Below are positions 52,393 through 60,686 of a DNA stretch of 64,000 nucleotides, one piece after another. The notes beneath the pieces were generated by a model. The model searched no databases. It saw only the letters and a program-made list of their open reading frames with translations, and had not been told where the DNA came from. The position numbers and the translations under genes were made by a program. This DNA comes from Gynurincola endophyticus (GTDB lineage Bacteria > Bacteroidota > Bacteroidia > Chitinophagales > Chitinophagaceae). Each line of letters begins with the position of its first letter. Position 1 is the first letter of the stretch. Location of the stretch: the NCBI RefSeq assembly GCF_003991195.1, contig NZ_RCWL01000008.1:124599-188598 (forward strand), in the 5' to 3' direction.

Positions 52393-52421
52393 AAAAAAGG
52401 AGCTCATTGAGCTCCTTTTTT
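52393..52421. terminator. Bidirectional terminator between smc and ferritin
   Basis: Stem AAAAGGAGCTC / GAGCTCCTTTT with a three-base loop and A- and T-runs on either side, serving both convergent genes. Confidence 0.88.
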
Positions 52422-52432
52422 ATTAAAGTATT

Positions 52433-52957
52433 TTAGTGAGAGTGAGAACCTTTTCCACCGCCGGTATTAATACCCATGGTAGCAATATCGCGGTCGAACA
52501 GATACATACCTCCTTTATCTTCTCCGATTAATGCTAATTTATCAAGAATTGTACGTGCTAAACTTTCTTCTTCGATTTGTTCAGTTACATACCATTGTAA
52601 GAAGTTATGTGTAGTATAGTCTTTTTCTTGTAAGCAAAGATCTACTAAGGCATTGATTTCGTTAGATACTTTTACTTCGTGGCTTAATACGATTTCAAAG
52701 ATTTCCTGTATGCCTTTAAAGTCTTTTTGAGGGGCAGAGAATGCCGGCACGATAGCGTGGCCGCCACGGTCGTTGATGTAGTGAAACAGTTTCAACATAT
52801 GTTCTCTCTCTTCATCAGAGTGATGATATAAAAATTGAGCGATACCTCCAAGCCCATTCGCTTCGCACCAGGATGCCATTGCCAGGTAATACATCGAAGC
52901 ATATCCTTCTAAATCAATCTGACGATTTAAAGCTTCTTCAATTTTACTAGATATCAT
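52433..52957 (-). CDS. ftnA: Ferritin, iron storage protein
   Basis: A 174-residue bacterial ferritin. The four-helix bundle carries the ferroxidase-type glutamates: Glu17 in DLEGYASMYYLAMASWCEANG, the HHSDEEREHMLKLFHYINDRGG block (helix B metal ligands), and IEEESLARTILDKLALIG (helix D). Ends with the glycine/histidine-rich tail GGGKGSHSH, which is longer than in E. coli FtnA and may bind metal. It stores iron and removes reactive Fe(II). Single gene, monocistronic. Confidence 0.93.
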   Translation of the reverse strand: MISSKIEEALNRQIDLEGYASMYYLAMASWCEANGLGGIAQFLYHHSDEEREHMLKLFHYINDRGGHAIVPAFSAPQKDFKGIQEIFEIVLSHEVKVSNEINALVDLCLQEKDYTTHNFLQWYVTEQIEEESLARTILDKLALIGEDKGGMYLFDRDIATMGINTGGGKGSHSH

Positions 52958-52996
52958 AGTTTTTTATTTTAATATAAGAAATTTATTGCAATTATC

Positions 52997-54004
52997 CTAC
53001 CTCGTAACCGTTTCCGGAGAAAATTTTGCTATTCTTCCGTTTCCGCCGGCCATAAACACAGTAGTGCCTTTTTTAGCTTTCATGATCGTGTGATAACCGG
53101 TAGTGGATATTTGTTTCCAATGGATACCGCCGTTGCCTGACCAGTCTACTCCGTTCATTCCACAGGTGATGAACTCATTATTTCTGAAATGTGCAATACC
53201 GCTGCGGTAACCACCAGGTGCGGATTGTGGTAAAGTATATTCAGGAGTGGCAGCCAGCTTTACTATCACAAAGTTACCGGTGGTATCATTTGGTCTGGTA
53301 AAATCGCCCCCTACAATATAGAATTTACCATCGTGTAAAATCATTCCGTTAGCGCCGGTATTACCGGATCCTGATAACAGAGGAAGAGGGTATTTTTGAG
53401 CATTAAAGTGTAAAAAGCTTTTCAGGCCGCCGCTTACTGCAAAAATATCGGTTTTTTCAATAATAATATTGGTACCGCTCGCTGCAAAAAAAGCTTCTAC
53501 AGAATCGGGTTTTTGTAAAATTTTACCCGAAAGATCCTGCCAGCTGATGCCACCGTCTTTGGTTTCTGCTAAAAAGAACTGTCCGTTTACCGGGTCGCCG
53601 ATGACGAAACCATGTACATCATTTTCAAAATGTAATGCATCTAAGAACATGCCGGCACGGGAATCATTCATGGATAGTTTCCAGTTGAGCCCACCGTCTT
53701 CTGTATAAAGAATCTGAGCAGGAGTATCAATAGCAATAATGACAGCTCTTTTATCGTCGAATGCTTCAATATCCCTGAAATCACGGTTTTCATAACCCGG
53801 TACCGGATGCCAGGTCCAGCTTTTCCCTCCGTCTAATGATTTTCCGACAGTTCCTTTAGATCCGCTCACCCAGATGATCGAATCGTTTACGGCAGAAAGT
53901 CCTCTGAATGATAATCCTTTCTGCTCATACAATGGTATAACAGATTGAGCCCAGGAAAAGTTGTTGACTAAAAGCAGTGTTACTATAAAAATGACAATTC
54001 GCAT
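52997..54004 (-). CDS. Exported beta-propeller protein (YCF48/BNR-like repeats)
   Basis: A 335-residue exported protein (signal IFIVTLLLVNNFSWAQ). It has repeated blocks of the form G-x-x-G-K-S-x-D-G-G-x-x-W (GTVGKSLDGGKSWTWHP, LYTEDGGLNWKLSM, LAETKDGGISWQDLSG, NGGIHWKQI), as in BNR/sialidase-type and YCF48/photosystem II assembly beta-propellers. About seven blades fit the length. Close relatives in Bacteroidota are often called oxidoreductase with no evidence. Function unknown. It is monocistronic. Confidence 0.75.
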   Translation of the reverse strand: MRIVIFIVTLLLVNNFSWAQSVIPLYEQKGLSFRGLSAVNDSIIWVSGSKGTVGKSLDGGKSWTWHPVPGYENRDFRDIEAFDDKRAVIIAIDTPAQILYTEDGGLNWKLSMNDSRAGMFLDALHFENDVHGFVIGDPVNGQFFLAETKDGGISWQDLSGKILQKPDSVEAFFAASGTNIIIEKTDIFAVSGGLKSFLHFNAQKYPLPLLSGSGNTGANGMILHDGKFYIVGGDFTRPNDTTGNFVIVKLAATPEYTLPQSAPGGYRSGIAHFRNNEFITCGMNGVDWSGNGGIHWKQISTTGYHTIMKAKKGTTVFMAGGNGRIAKFSPETVTR

Positions 54005-54277
54005 AAACTTATGTTGAAATATACTTTGAAGTTAAAAAATAATATCGTCTGCAGTGTTTGAACGCTCGTTAAACAAACGGTAATTGTTCACACAACTAAA
54101 TTACTTCAGAAGAAGCTAAAATTCAAGTATACTAAATAGAAATACCGATAAGGGTACCGTAATTTGTGCAAACCTTAGAAGTATAACTACCTGAATTCGT
54201 TGACTTTTAGAGGTGAAACGCAATAATATAATGAAAAATTTCGATCTTGTATTAATATAATGTAAGTGTCGTCTAAA

Positions 54278-54916
54278 ATGAATAGTGTGCTTCCTTTATT
54301 AGCAATTGCCGGATACTTTACTCCTATGATAATGCTAGTGGTCAGAGGCTTATGGGGTCTTCAGCCTCATTTGTTATTTGCTTCCTACTGGTTATTAAAC
54401 GGTACCATTAATACATTTGTTTATTTACAGGTATTTGAACCGGAAACCAATGTTTTTTTAGCAACCGGATTGAATCTGATCGATTTTCCGATTGTAGCAT
54501 TAGGAGTGTATTCGATCGCAAAATCAAGATGGGTTAAATTTGTTTTGTTGACAGGTATTCCTGTGTACGTTATTGCTGCTATTTATGCCGCCATAAAATA
54601 CTCGCTGGAACCTGAAACACTCATAAATTTTATTCCTATTGCCATTACTATTATTGTGGTTTCTATTGTAGTGGAAATATTTTATTATTTTCAGAAAGTA
54701 GAACACACGAAGTATGAAACTTCTATTATCTTCATACTCGGGTCAATCATATTTCATTATCTCTCTTATATCCTCATTTATTTGTTTGAGAACCACTTTC
54801 CTGAAGTGGCCAATGTAAAGGATATTTATACAATCTATTATTTCAGCTCTATCATCGCCATGTTGTTTGCGATAATGGCTTTTAGTCAGCGGAGTTTGTT
54901 TAAGCAGAAAAATTAA
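54278..54916 (+). CDS. Seven-helix membrane protein of unknown function (A)
   Basis: A 212-residue membrane protein with about seven hydrophobic helices and no large loop. Start chosen at ATG 54278; a GTG at 54266 in the same frame is possible. The helix order and the block YETSIIFILGSIIFHYLSYILIYLFEN resemble the protein at 55043-55732 and the seven-helix sensor domains that precede histidine kinases in Bacteroidota. No kinase or effector domain is present. Role unknown; it may be a free-standing sensor. Confidence 0.65.
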   Translation: MNSVLPLLAIAGYFTPMIMLVVRGLWGLQPHLLFASYWLLNGTINTFVYLQVFEPETNVFLATGLNLIDFPIVALGVYSIAKSRWVKFVLLTGIPVYVIAAIYAAIKYSLEPETLINFIPIAITIIVVSIVVEIFYYFQKVEHTKYETSIIFILGSIIFHYLSYILIYLFENHFPEVANVKDIYTIYYFSSIIAMLFAIMAFSQRSLFKQKN

Positions 54917-55042
54917 TTCAAAAGCTACTGTAAAACAGTGGCTTTTTTTATAACAGCCTGTTGAATGCTGTTGCTGCATGATTTGTTCATGATGAAAACA
55001 ATTAACAATTTCGGAAGAACAGCCGGAAGCACCCGGGTTATT

Positions 55043-55732
55043 TTAATATTTTATCTGATTTAAACGATGCATTAATCGTTTATTTTTAAAGTGAATGATT
55101 ACGATGGTAGTGAGGAAGAAAATATTGCGGATCAGCGAAAAAATGCTGTGAAGGTTGATTGCTTTGTACTGGTAAACATCCTGAATGATGAAGTTGAAAT
55201 AATTTCCGGCTTCATAAATTAAGAAGCCTAACAGAATCCAAAATGCCGGTCTTTCATAAATAGGATCAAGCGGAGTAAGAGAAATCCAGTCGAACATGAC
55301 CAGAATAGAATAGCTGAAAAGGAAGATGGCGGTAAAACCTGCAACGATACTGTATAAAACTTTAAGATCGTAATACATGAAGCAACTAATCACAACAATT
55401 GCATAAATAACAGACCCGATTTTTAATACTTTTAAAAGTGACTGATTGTAAAGAAGTAAATAAGCAATTAAACTAAAGTAGAAGAATTCTGAAATTTTGT
55501 AAGTAATAGTGAGGACGGAAGTAACGGTGGGATCGTTAAAAACATTGAGCAGGGTTTCTGTAATGAAACAGTAAATACAATAAATCATAACGATTCTCAT
55601 TACCTTAACAAGGCTCCCTGATCTTTGAAGAAGGCTGAAAAATGGAATAAGCAACAGTGAATATTGGGTGATCGATCCGAGCATATTTAAGGTTTCATTA
55701 CGGGCTATAATTGCTAATATAATATTAATCAC
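55043..55732 (-). CDS. Seven-helix membrane protein of unknown function (B)
   Basis: A 229-residue membrane protein with about seven helices, convergent with the protein at 54278. The segment YERPAFWILLGFLIYEAGNYFNFIIQDV aligns by eye with YETSIIFILGSIIFHYLSYILIYLF of its neighbour, so the two look like remote paralogues. The C-terminus ends in a short basic stretch (HFKNKRLMHRLNQIKY). The start is uncertain: ATG for residue 17 (MLGSITQYSLLLIPFF, at 55684) is an alternative. No enzymatic domain. Function unknown. Confidence 0.62.
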   Translation of the reverse strand: MINIILAIIARNETLNMLGSITQYSLLLIPFFSLLQRSGSLVKVMRIVMIYCIYCFITETLLNVFNDPTVTSVLTITYKISEFFYFSLIAYLLLYNQSLLKVLKIGSVIYAIVVISCFMYYDLKVLYSIVAGFTAIFLFSYSILVMFDWISLTPLDPIYERPAFWILLGFLIYEAGNYFNFIIQDVYQYKAINLHSIFSLIRNIFFLTTIVIIHFKNKRLMHRLNQIKY

Positions 55733-55821
55733 ATGAAAAGCAATAGCAATTTAGAAAATCTTCTAATGAAGTTAGATATAAATTAAAAATTTAATCTATT
55801 CTTTCCGGTAATAATGGTCGA

Positions 55822-56739
55822 TTATTTTTCAATAATGGCATATGCGGTAGGACTCGAGTATGGCCCTCCGGGGTGTTTTGCAGAGTAGTCGAGATTGATC
55901 CAATATTCACCATTTTCTTCATGATAGAAGAGTTGATTACTGATATAAGGAGCAAAAAGTAATTCAATGGCTTCTTTCATTCTGGTAAATGATTTCTGGT
56001 CGCCACAATACAGTTCCGGATAAACGTGACGATCGGTCAATACGAGCCTGGTTCTGGCGCCGATTGCTTTCATGGTACTCATCATAAGAATGGTATGATC
56101 ATCGCAATCTCCACCTAATCCGTTTAAAATAGTTTCGTGTGCTGTAGCGAAGTATTCATCTCTGAAAGCATCGGGTACATATTTAAACTGGCTGTTAATT
56201 GATTTGAAAAGAGAGAGCTGCCGCACAATAGGGCCGAATTTAGCATGGTATTCATCAAAATAAGCGAGCGATTGATTTACTGCATAGTTTCTAACCAGTG
56301 AGTCCTGGTGGTCTATCTTTGCCGCAATACGTTTAGCTACTTTCGTGTATGCATTATCGGTATTTCCCTGTAATAGTTCAAGGTCGATCAGTTTTGATCC
56401 TTTCGATTGCCAGTTTTGCAATACTATATCCCGATAGTCGGTAAAGACATTGGTAAAAGTATATTTATTTTCGGTATTACTGATTTGATTAATGGTTAAA
56501 GCGATGAGTGCAACGATCGAAAGAATAATTACCAGTAGTTTGGCCCATCTGAAAATAAGGTAGATAATTGAAACGGTCAGAATGATAGAAATGAATAAAT
56601 CGATGTTGAAATCACCGATCATGATAGGGGGGATAAATCTGTTCATGTAAAGCGCCGCAGGGGGAATCATCAGAATACCCAGTACAAAAGCGAGGGTATT
56701 GATCGTATTCCACCAGTTTTTCAACCATACTTCTTTCAT
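55822..56739 (-). CDS. Membrane-anchored transglutaminase-like protein
   Basis: A 305-residue protein with three hydrophobic helices in the first 85 residues, then an extracytoplasmic transglutaminase-like (papain-fold) domain. The catalytic triad is visible: Cys212 in GLGGDCDDHTILM, His238 in TDRHVYPEL, and Asp284 in INLDYSA. The Cys sits after GGDCDD, a typical pattern for bacterial cysteine-protease-like members of the family. It may process or cross-link envelope proteins; the substrate is unknown. It is monocistronic. Confidence 0.78.
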   Translation of the reverse strand: MKEVWLKNWWNTINTLAFVLGILMIPPAALYMNRFIPPIMIGDFNIDLFISIILTVSIIYLIFRWAKLLVIILSIVALIALTINQISNTENKYTFTNVFTDYRDIVLQNWQSKGSKLIDLELLQGNTDNAYTKVAKRIAAKIDHQDSLVRNYAVNQSLAYFDEYHAKFGPIVRQLSLFKSINSQFKYVPDAFRDEYFATAHETILNGLGGDCDDHTILMMSTMKAIGARTRLVLTDRHVYPELYCGDQKSFTRMKEAIELLFAPYISNQLFYHEENGEYWINLDYSAKHPGGPYSSPTAYAIIEK

Positions 56740-56753
56740 AGGCAGAAAATTAC

Positions 56754-56783
56754 AAAAAAATAGCCTGTTTATTTAAACAGGCT
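56754..56783 (-). terminator. Rho-independent terminator of the 88-residue gene
   Basis: Perfect stem AGCCTGTTTA / TAAACAGGCT with a two-base loop, followed on the minus strand by a run of seven T. It lies just after the stop at 56809. Confidence 0.85.
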
Positions 56784-56808
56784 GGAAGCTTATAAAAAAA
56801 TTCACAAA

Positions 56809-57075
56809 TTATTCTTCGTCTTCTTCATAATAGGCATCCTGGTTATCGTTGTAAACACTTTCCCACTCTGCTACTTTCTGATCTGACAATAATTCTAAAA
56901 TTTCGTGAATAGAGTCGGTCTTTTTTCTCCACTCATATTCTGCAGTTTCACCGTATTTGATTACATACATGCATAAATCCGATTCTACTGCTACTTTAAT
57001 CAGCTGTAACGCTTCGTTTTCTTTTTCCTGGATCAGGTAATGGCATCCACACTCCAACAATGCATACGAATACAT
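56809..57075 (-). CDS. Small acidic protein of unknown function
   Basis: An 88-residue frame with an ordered helical body (YSYALLECGCHYLIQEKENEALQLIKVAVESDLCMYVIKYGETAEYEWRKK) and a strongly acidic end (DNQDAYYEEDEE). Three cysteines fall at 9, 11 and 35. No signal peptide. Its perfect terminator and isolation argue that it is a real gene. I recognise no family. Confidence 0.65.
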   Translation of the reverse strand: MYSYALLECGCHYLIQEKENEALQLIKVAVESDLCMYVIKYGETAEYEWRKKTDSIHEILELLSDQKVAEWESVYNDNQDAYYEEDEE

Positions 57076-57352
57076 AGGTAATTTCCTCCAACATTTAATT
57101 AATTAACAACTTTTCTGGCTAGCAAATCTTCAATGATGAGGTTAGTAGTAATGAGAAAATAATGAGGTAGATTAGACCACAAATTTAGCATTTATTCTTC
57201 ACTTTCTTTGTTAATTCTATGGGAATAAATATTTAGTTTATTAATGATAATCAAAATTTTATGAATTTTAAAAATATAATATTTGATGCTTTTAAGATTA
57301 ATTAATTGATACAGAACTTATTAACGATATTTGCATTTTAAAACGATTAACG

Positions 57353-58339
57353 ATGCGTGTTGCAATTAATGGAATGGGGAGAATCGGGCGGCTTTTATTC
57401 AGACGATTATTGCAAGAATCTGGGGTACAGATAGTTGCAATAAACGATGTAATGGATCCCGGAAATCTTGCCTATTTATTGAAGTATGATTCCGTTTATG
57501 GAACTTTTGAGACACCTTTAGCTTATGAAAAAGGGTTTTTAACGGCAGGCGAACAAAAAGTAGCAGTTTTTCAGCAAAATGATCCGCTTCATTTACCGTG
57601 GAAAGATTTGGAGGTAGATTTGGTACTGGAATGCAGCGGACAATTTACTTCTAAAGCCAAAGCTTCTTTGCATCTTAAGGCTGGTGCTCAAAAAGTTTTG
57701 CTTTCTACCACCGGGTCGAATGATATTGACTTAATGATTTATGGATTTAACCAGCATCTGTTAACACCCGAAACACAAATTGTAAGTCCGGGTGGTTGTA
57801 TGACCAACTGTTCAACACATTTATTGTATTTATTTAATTCAATCGGAATTGAATCGGCACAGTTTCATGTATTACATTCTTATACATCCCGTCAGTTATT
57901 AGTGGATGGGCCGCATAAGCAATTCAGAAGAGGTCGGGCAGCAGGCGAGTCAATAGTGCCGGTAGAAGTTGATCTGTTTCAATCATTGGAAATACTTTTT
58001 CCCATGTTGAAGGGAAAAATCAGCAGTCTGAGTACGCGTATTCCCGTAGCCAATGGTGCAATGGCCGATTTAACACTGGTTTTGAAGCAGCCTGCCACAA
58101 AGGAAGAAGTAAATAAGTTGTTAAAGACTGCAGCAGATACAGAGTATAAAGGTATTCTGGAATATACCGAAGAAGAAGTGGTATCATTGGATATAAAAGG
58201 AAACAAACATTCACTGGTAATAGATGGTTCGTTAACTACAGTGATCGGAAATCAGGTAAAAGTAATTGCGTGGTTTGATAATGAATACGGTTATACCAGC
58301 AGAATAATTGATTGGCTATATTATTGGAACAAACAATAG
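57353..58339 (+). CDS. Glyceraldehyde-3-phosphate dehydrogenase-like protein, atypical active site
   Basis: A 328-residue GAPDH-fold enzyme. The NAD-binding N-terminus (RVAINGMGRIGRLLFRRLL, VAINDVMDPGNLAYLLKYDSVYG with Asn31 and Asp32) and the C-terminal FDNEYGYTSRIIDW are standard. The active-site block reads SPGGCMTNC (Cys149) instead of the near-invariant SNASCTTNC, and the partner His175 is present in HSYTSRQ. The phosphate-site region HKQFRRGRAAGESIVP also departs from HKDLRRARAAAENIIP. Both catalytic residues remain, so it is probably active, but substrate or direction may differ from the glycolytic enzyme. It could be a second, specialised GAPDH or an Epd-like enzyme. Confidence 0.85.
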   Translation: MRVAINGMGRIGRLLFRRLLQESGVQIVAINDVMDPGNLAYLLKYDSVYGTFETPLAYEKGFLTAGEQKVAVFQQNDPLHLPWKDLEVDLVLECSGQFTSKAKASLHLKAGAQKVLLSTTGSNDIDLMIYGFNQHLLTPETQIVSPGGCMTNCSTHLLYLFNSIGIESAQFHVLHSYTSRQLLVDGPHKQFRRGRAAGESIVPVEVDLFQSLEILFPMLKGKISSLSTRIPVANGAMADLTLVLKQPATKEEVNKLLKTAADTEYKGILEYTEEEVVSLDIKGNKHSLVIDGSLTTVIGNQVKVIAWFDNEYGYTSRIIDWLYYWNKQ

Positions 58340-58357
58340 CAGATTAAAATATTTTAA

Positions 58358-58405
58358 TAAAAAAAGAATCCCTTTCTCCTTAAGGAGAAAGGGATTCTTT
58401 TTTTA
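58358..58405. terminator. Bidirectional terminator, perfect palindrome
   Basis: A perfect palindrome with 24-base arms centred on TTAA at 58380-58383 (core AGAATCCCTTTCTCC), with A/T-runs on both sides. It overlaps the last codon of the convergent response-regulator gene and serves both genes. Confidence 0.92.
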
Positions 58406-58741
58406 AACCAGAACATCAAGGTCTGAGAAAGAGATAGGTTTTGTTAAAACATTGTATCTCTCAGTAATGTGGGGATAGAGCATAGGGTTTCCACTCATTA
58501 GAATAACTTTCGATGGAAATATTTCCTGATTAAATTCGGTTAATTTATTCCAGCCCATACCATCGGGTAAGTTATTGTCTAATAGTAGTACATCAGGATG
58601 TATTTCATTTAAAAGCTTTTCCCCGTCCATTAGATTATGCGCAAAAAATACTTTGTATCTTCTTCTTTGAAAATAAACTTTCAGTAACACGCATAAGTCT
58701 GGCTCGTCATCGATAATCAAAACAGTTTTGGGTAAATGCAC
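58403..58741 (-). CDS. Single-domain response regulator (CheY-like)
   Basis: A 112-residue receiver domain with no output domain. The acidic pocket Asp11 and Glu13 (IIDDEPDL), the phosphoacceptor Asp55 (VLLLDNNLPDG), the Ser in ILMSGNP and the Lys in NVLTKPIS are all present. The signal partner is unknown, and there is no histidine kinase beside it. It diverges from the YtxH gene, with an inverted repeat in the gap. Confidence 0.88.
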   Translation of the reverse strand: MHLPKTVLIIDDEPDLCVLLKVYFQRRRYKVFFAHNLMDGEKLLNEIHPDVLLLDNNLPDGMGWNKLTEFNQEIFPSKVILMSGNPMLYPHITERYNVLTKPISFSDLDVLV

Positions 58742-58782
58742 ATCAATAAATTTTACAGTTTAGTAATAACAAAATTCGGGCT

Positions 58783-58800
58783 TGTAGAAAAGGTTCTACA
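58783..58800. promoter_or_regulatory. Possible operator: perfect inverted repeat between divergent genes
   Basis: TGTAGAA-AAGG-TTCTACA, 7-bp arms with a four-base spacer, between the response regulator (start 58741, minus) and YtxH (start 58874, plus). Dyad form and position fit a dimeric repressor or activator site. No regulator is identified. Confidence 0.35.
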
Positions 58801-58873
58801 GTTGAGCAAATAAAATTCGGTACGGTTATTTCATTAGTATATACATCCTATTAAATCAAAAAAACAAAATGAT

Positions 58874-59107
58874 ATGAGAACAGGTAAAGTACTTTTAGGC
58901 ATTTTGGGTGCCGCAGCAGCAGGGGTAGTTATTGGTATGTTATGTGCTCCGGAAAAAGGAAGTGATTTGAGAAAAAAAATACGTAATACCACCAGTGATT
59001 GGGCCGATCAGGTGAATGACTTATTGCATAGCAGTAAAGAGAAAGCTGAAGAGCTGGCTCATGAGGCGAAAGGAAAAGTGAATAAAATGAAAAATGATTT
59101 AAGTTAA
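58874..59107 (+). CDS. YtxH domain protein
   Basis: A 77-residue protein: an N-terminal membrane helix with the Gly/Ala-rich YtxH pattern (VLLGILGAAAAGVVIGMLCAPEKGSDLRKKI), then an amphipathic helix rich in Lys/Glu (SSKEKAEELAHEAKGKVNKMKNDL), as in LEA-like or stress-induced YtxH proteins. Members are often induced by general stress. The next genes (holin-like, 112-residue basic protein) run in the same direction and probably form an operon. Confidence 0.85.
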   Translation: MRTGKVLLGILGAAAAGVVIGMLCAPEKGSDLRKKIRNTTSDWADQVNDLLHSSKEKAEELAHEAKGKVNKMKNDLS

Positions 59108-59155
59108 TTCAATCAACTCATTACCCTTACCTGCAATTGCGGGTAAGGGTTTTTT

Positions 59156-59503
59156 ATGCCTATGTCAATGAAAGAAAATAAATCGGGTGATAATTTATCA
59201 GGATCAGTGATTGATTTATTTAAAGCATATTACAGATATTCTACTTTAACGCTTGCGCAAAAGATAACGATCGTATCTGTATCAATGATTATGTTTTTAA
59301 TGGTATTCAGTCTTTCGCTGTTCGCTTTTTTATTTTTAGGAATAGCAATCGGTATATGGTTGGGACGTTTTCTGGAGAATCCGATGATGGGATTTTTTCT
59401 GATGTCAGGATTATTCATGTTCCTTATCCTGTTGTTTGTTTTATTCCGTAAGATGATTATTAGAAAACTAAGAGATTTAATTGTTAGAAAAGTATATAGC
59501 TGA
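59156..59503 (+). CDS. Phage-holin-family (PF07332) membrane protein
   Basis: A 115-residue protein with two hydrophobic helices (VSVSMIMFLMVFSLSLFAFLFLGIAIGIWLG and MMGFFLMSGLFMFLILLFVLF) and a basic C-terminus (RKMIIRKLRDLIVRKVYS). It matches the Phage_holin_3_6 (DUF1469) family, which is chromosomal in many bacteria. There are no other phage genes here, so it is not evidence of a prophage. Downstream of YtxH by 48 bases and one base from the next start. Confidence 0.75.
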   Translation: MPMSMKENKSGDNLSGSVIDLFKAYYRYSTLTLAQKITIVSVSMIMFLMVFSLSLFAFLFLGIAIGIWLGRFLENPMMGFFLMSGLFMFLILLFVLFRKMIIRKLRDLIVRKVYS

Positions 59504-59504
59504 T

Positions 59505-59843
59505 ATGAAGAAAATTAATTCTTATAAAGCACTTGTTGAGGAACAAAACCGTACATTACGTGCGATTGATACTATACAGGATAATATTAAGAAGAAGTTT
59601 TCTAAAACGGAAAACGCAGTGGCTCCTGTAGTTCGTATGATCGGAGGTGTTAGTAAGGTGTTAAATCCCTCTCGTCAGGGATTATTAAGTATGGGTGTAG
59701 GTACAGCCCTGGATTTTATTCTGAGAAAAAAATTATTGAAAAATGCTCCACCCATCCTGAGGATGAGTGGTGGAGTTATCGGAAAGTCATTAATAGCCGG
59801 TTGGTTATTGAAAAAACTGGTTGGTAAAAAGAAAAAAACTTAA
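59505..59843 (+). CDS. Basic small protein in the YtxH operon
   Basis: A 112-residue protein starting at the ATG at 59505, one base after the holin-family stop (TGATATG). A charged N-terminal helix (KKINSYKALVEEQNRTLRAIDTIQDNIKKKF) is followed by two short hydrophobic, glycine-rich helices (LLSMGVGTALDFIL, GGVIGKSLIAGWLLKKL) and a Lys-rich end. No family recognised. Shared operon with YtxH and the holin-family gene suggests a joint envelope or stress role. Its last four bases overlap the convergent response regulator. Confidence 0.65.
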   Translation: MKKINSYKALVEEQNRTLRAIDTIQDNIKKKFSKTENAVAPVVRMIGGVSKVLNPSRQGLLSMGVGTALDFILRKKLLKNAPPILRMSGGVIGKSLIAGWLLKKLVGKKKKT

Positions 59844-60274
59844 TTGTCAATATCCAGACTGGTAGCGGTATTGATCCAGTACATTCTGATTTCCCTGATC
59901 ACTCTTACCAGGCTATCGAAACTTACAGGTTTTACCACATAGGTATTCGCCCCCAGTTCATAACAACGTTTAATTTCAAATTCGTTTTTTGTAGTAGTAA
60001 ATACAATAACAGGAATTTTTTTCAGGTCAATATCCTGTTTCATTTCTTTTAATACTTCCCTGCCGTCTTTTTTCGGCATGTTTAAATCAAGAAGAATAAA
60101 AACCGGAACAGTTTCAGCCGGTTCTATTTTTATTTTCTCCAGATAGTTGGTTAATTCCAAACCATCTTTCACAAAAACCAATTCATCTGTGAAACCGTTT
60201 TCTTCAAAAGCGGTTTGCAACAGAAATCTGTCGTCTTCATCATCTTCTGCTATCAGGATATAATGTTGAGCCAT
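59840..60274 (-). CDS. Single-domain response regulator, PilZ/Rcp-like size
   Basis: A 144-residue receiver domain with the acidic pocket AEDDEDD (about 10-15), phosphoacceptor Asp63 (FILLDLNMPKKDG), Thr in VIVFTTTK and Lys in TYVVKPVSF. There is no output domain, but the ends are longer than in CheY, as in Rcp1-type regulators paired with phytochrome or hybrid kinases. ATG at 60274 chosen over the TTG at 60283. No kinase lies nearby. It converges on the YtxH operon with a four-base overlap. Confidence 0.88.
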   Translation of the reverse strand: MAQHYILIAEDDEDDRFLLQTAFEENGFTDELVFVKDGLELTNYLEKIKIEPAETVPVFILLDLNMPKKDGREVLKEMKQDIDLKKIPVIVFTTTKNEFEIKRCYELGANTYVVKPVSFDSLVRVIREIRMYWINTATSLDIDN

Positions 60275-60479
60275 ATTGATCAAATAGTTAGTAGTAGATA
60301 CAATTTAAATACAAACAGAGAATCATTCAGTTTACACTGAGTGAAATTCATGTTATGTCTTTAGAACGATAAAAGTAAACAAAAATGTTTTGTAATAGTA
60401 GATTTCGTACTTATGCGCTTCTTTTTAAGAGAAGTTTGTATAATTAGAGGTTGAGAGAGGATGATAGAGGATTAAAATG

Positions 60480-60518
60480 TTGCTCAAAAGCCAAACCACA
60501 GGCTTGGCTTTTGAGCAA
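60480..60518 (-). terminator. Rho-independent terminator of the DUF1328 gene
   Basis: Perfect 15-bp stem TTGCTCAAAAGCCAA / TTGGCTTTTGAGCAA with a nine-base loop, three bases after the stop at 60522. Confidence 0.85.
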
Positions 60519-60521
60519 TCG

Positions 60522-60686
60522 TTAAACTTTTTTGGTTCCTCCGAAAATCAGAGAAATCAGAAATATTACAATAAAAATGTAAAATAATATTTTGGCAATA
60601 CCAGCTGCACTCTGAGCTATACCGCCAAATCCGAAAATCGCCGCAACTATTGCTACGATTAAAAAGATAACACTCCATCTAAGCAT
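60522..60686 (-). CDS. DUF1328 (UPF0391) small membrane protein
   Basis: A 54-residue protein with two transmembrane helices: LRWSVIFLIVAIVAAIFGFGGIAQSAAGIAKILFYIFIVIFLISLIFGG. The LRWSV start, the GFGGIA-x-x-AAGIAK turn and the length identify the DUF1328 family, whose members are stress-induced or of unknown role. It is small enough to be missed by automatic calling. A perfect terminator follows its stop, and it sits beside the response-regulator and YtxH genes. Confidence 0.85.
   Translation of the reverse strand: MLRWSVIFLIVAIVAAIFGFGGIAQSAAGIAKILFYIFIVIFLISLIFGGTKKV

Noticed and set aside
59156-59503. Prophage indicated by a holin-like gene
   Set aside because: The PF07332 family is common in chromosomes, no other phage gene is nearby, and the context is a YtxH stress operon.
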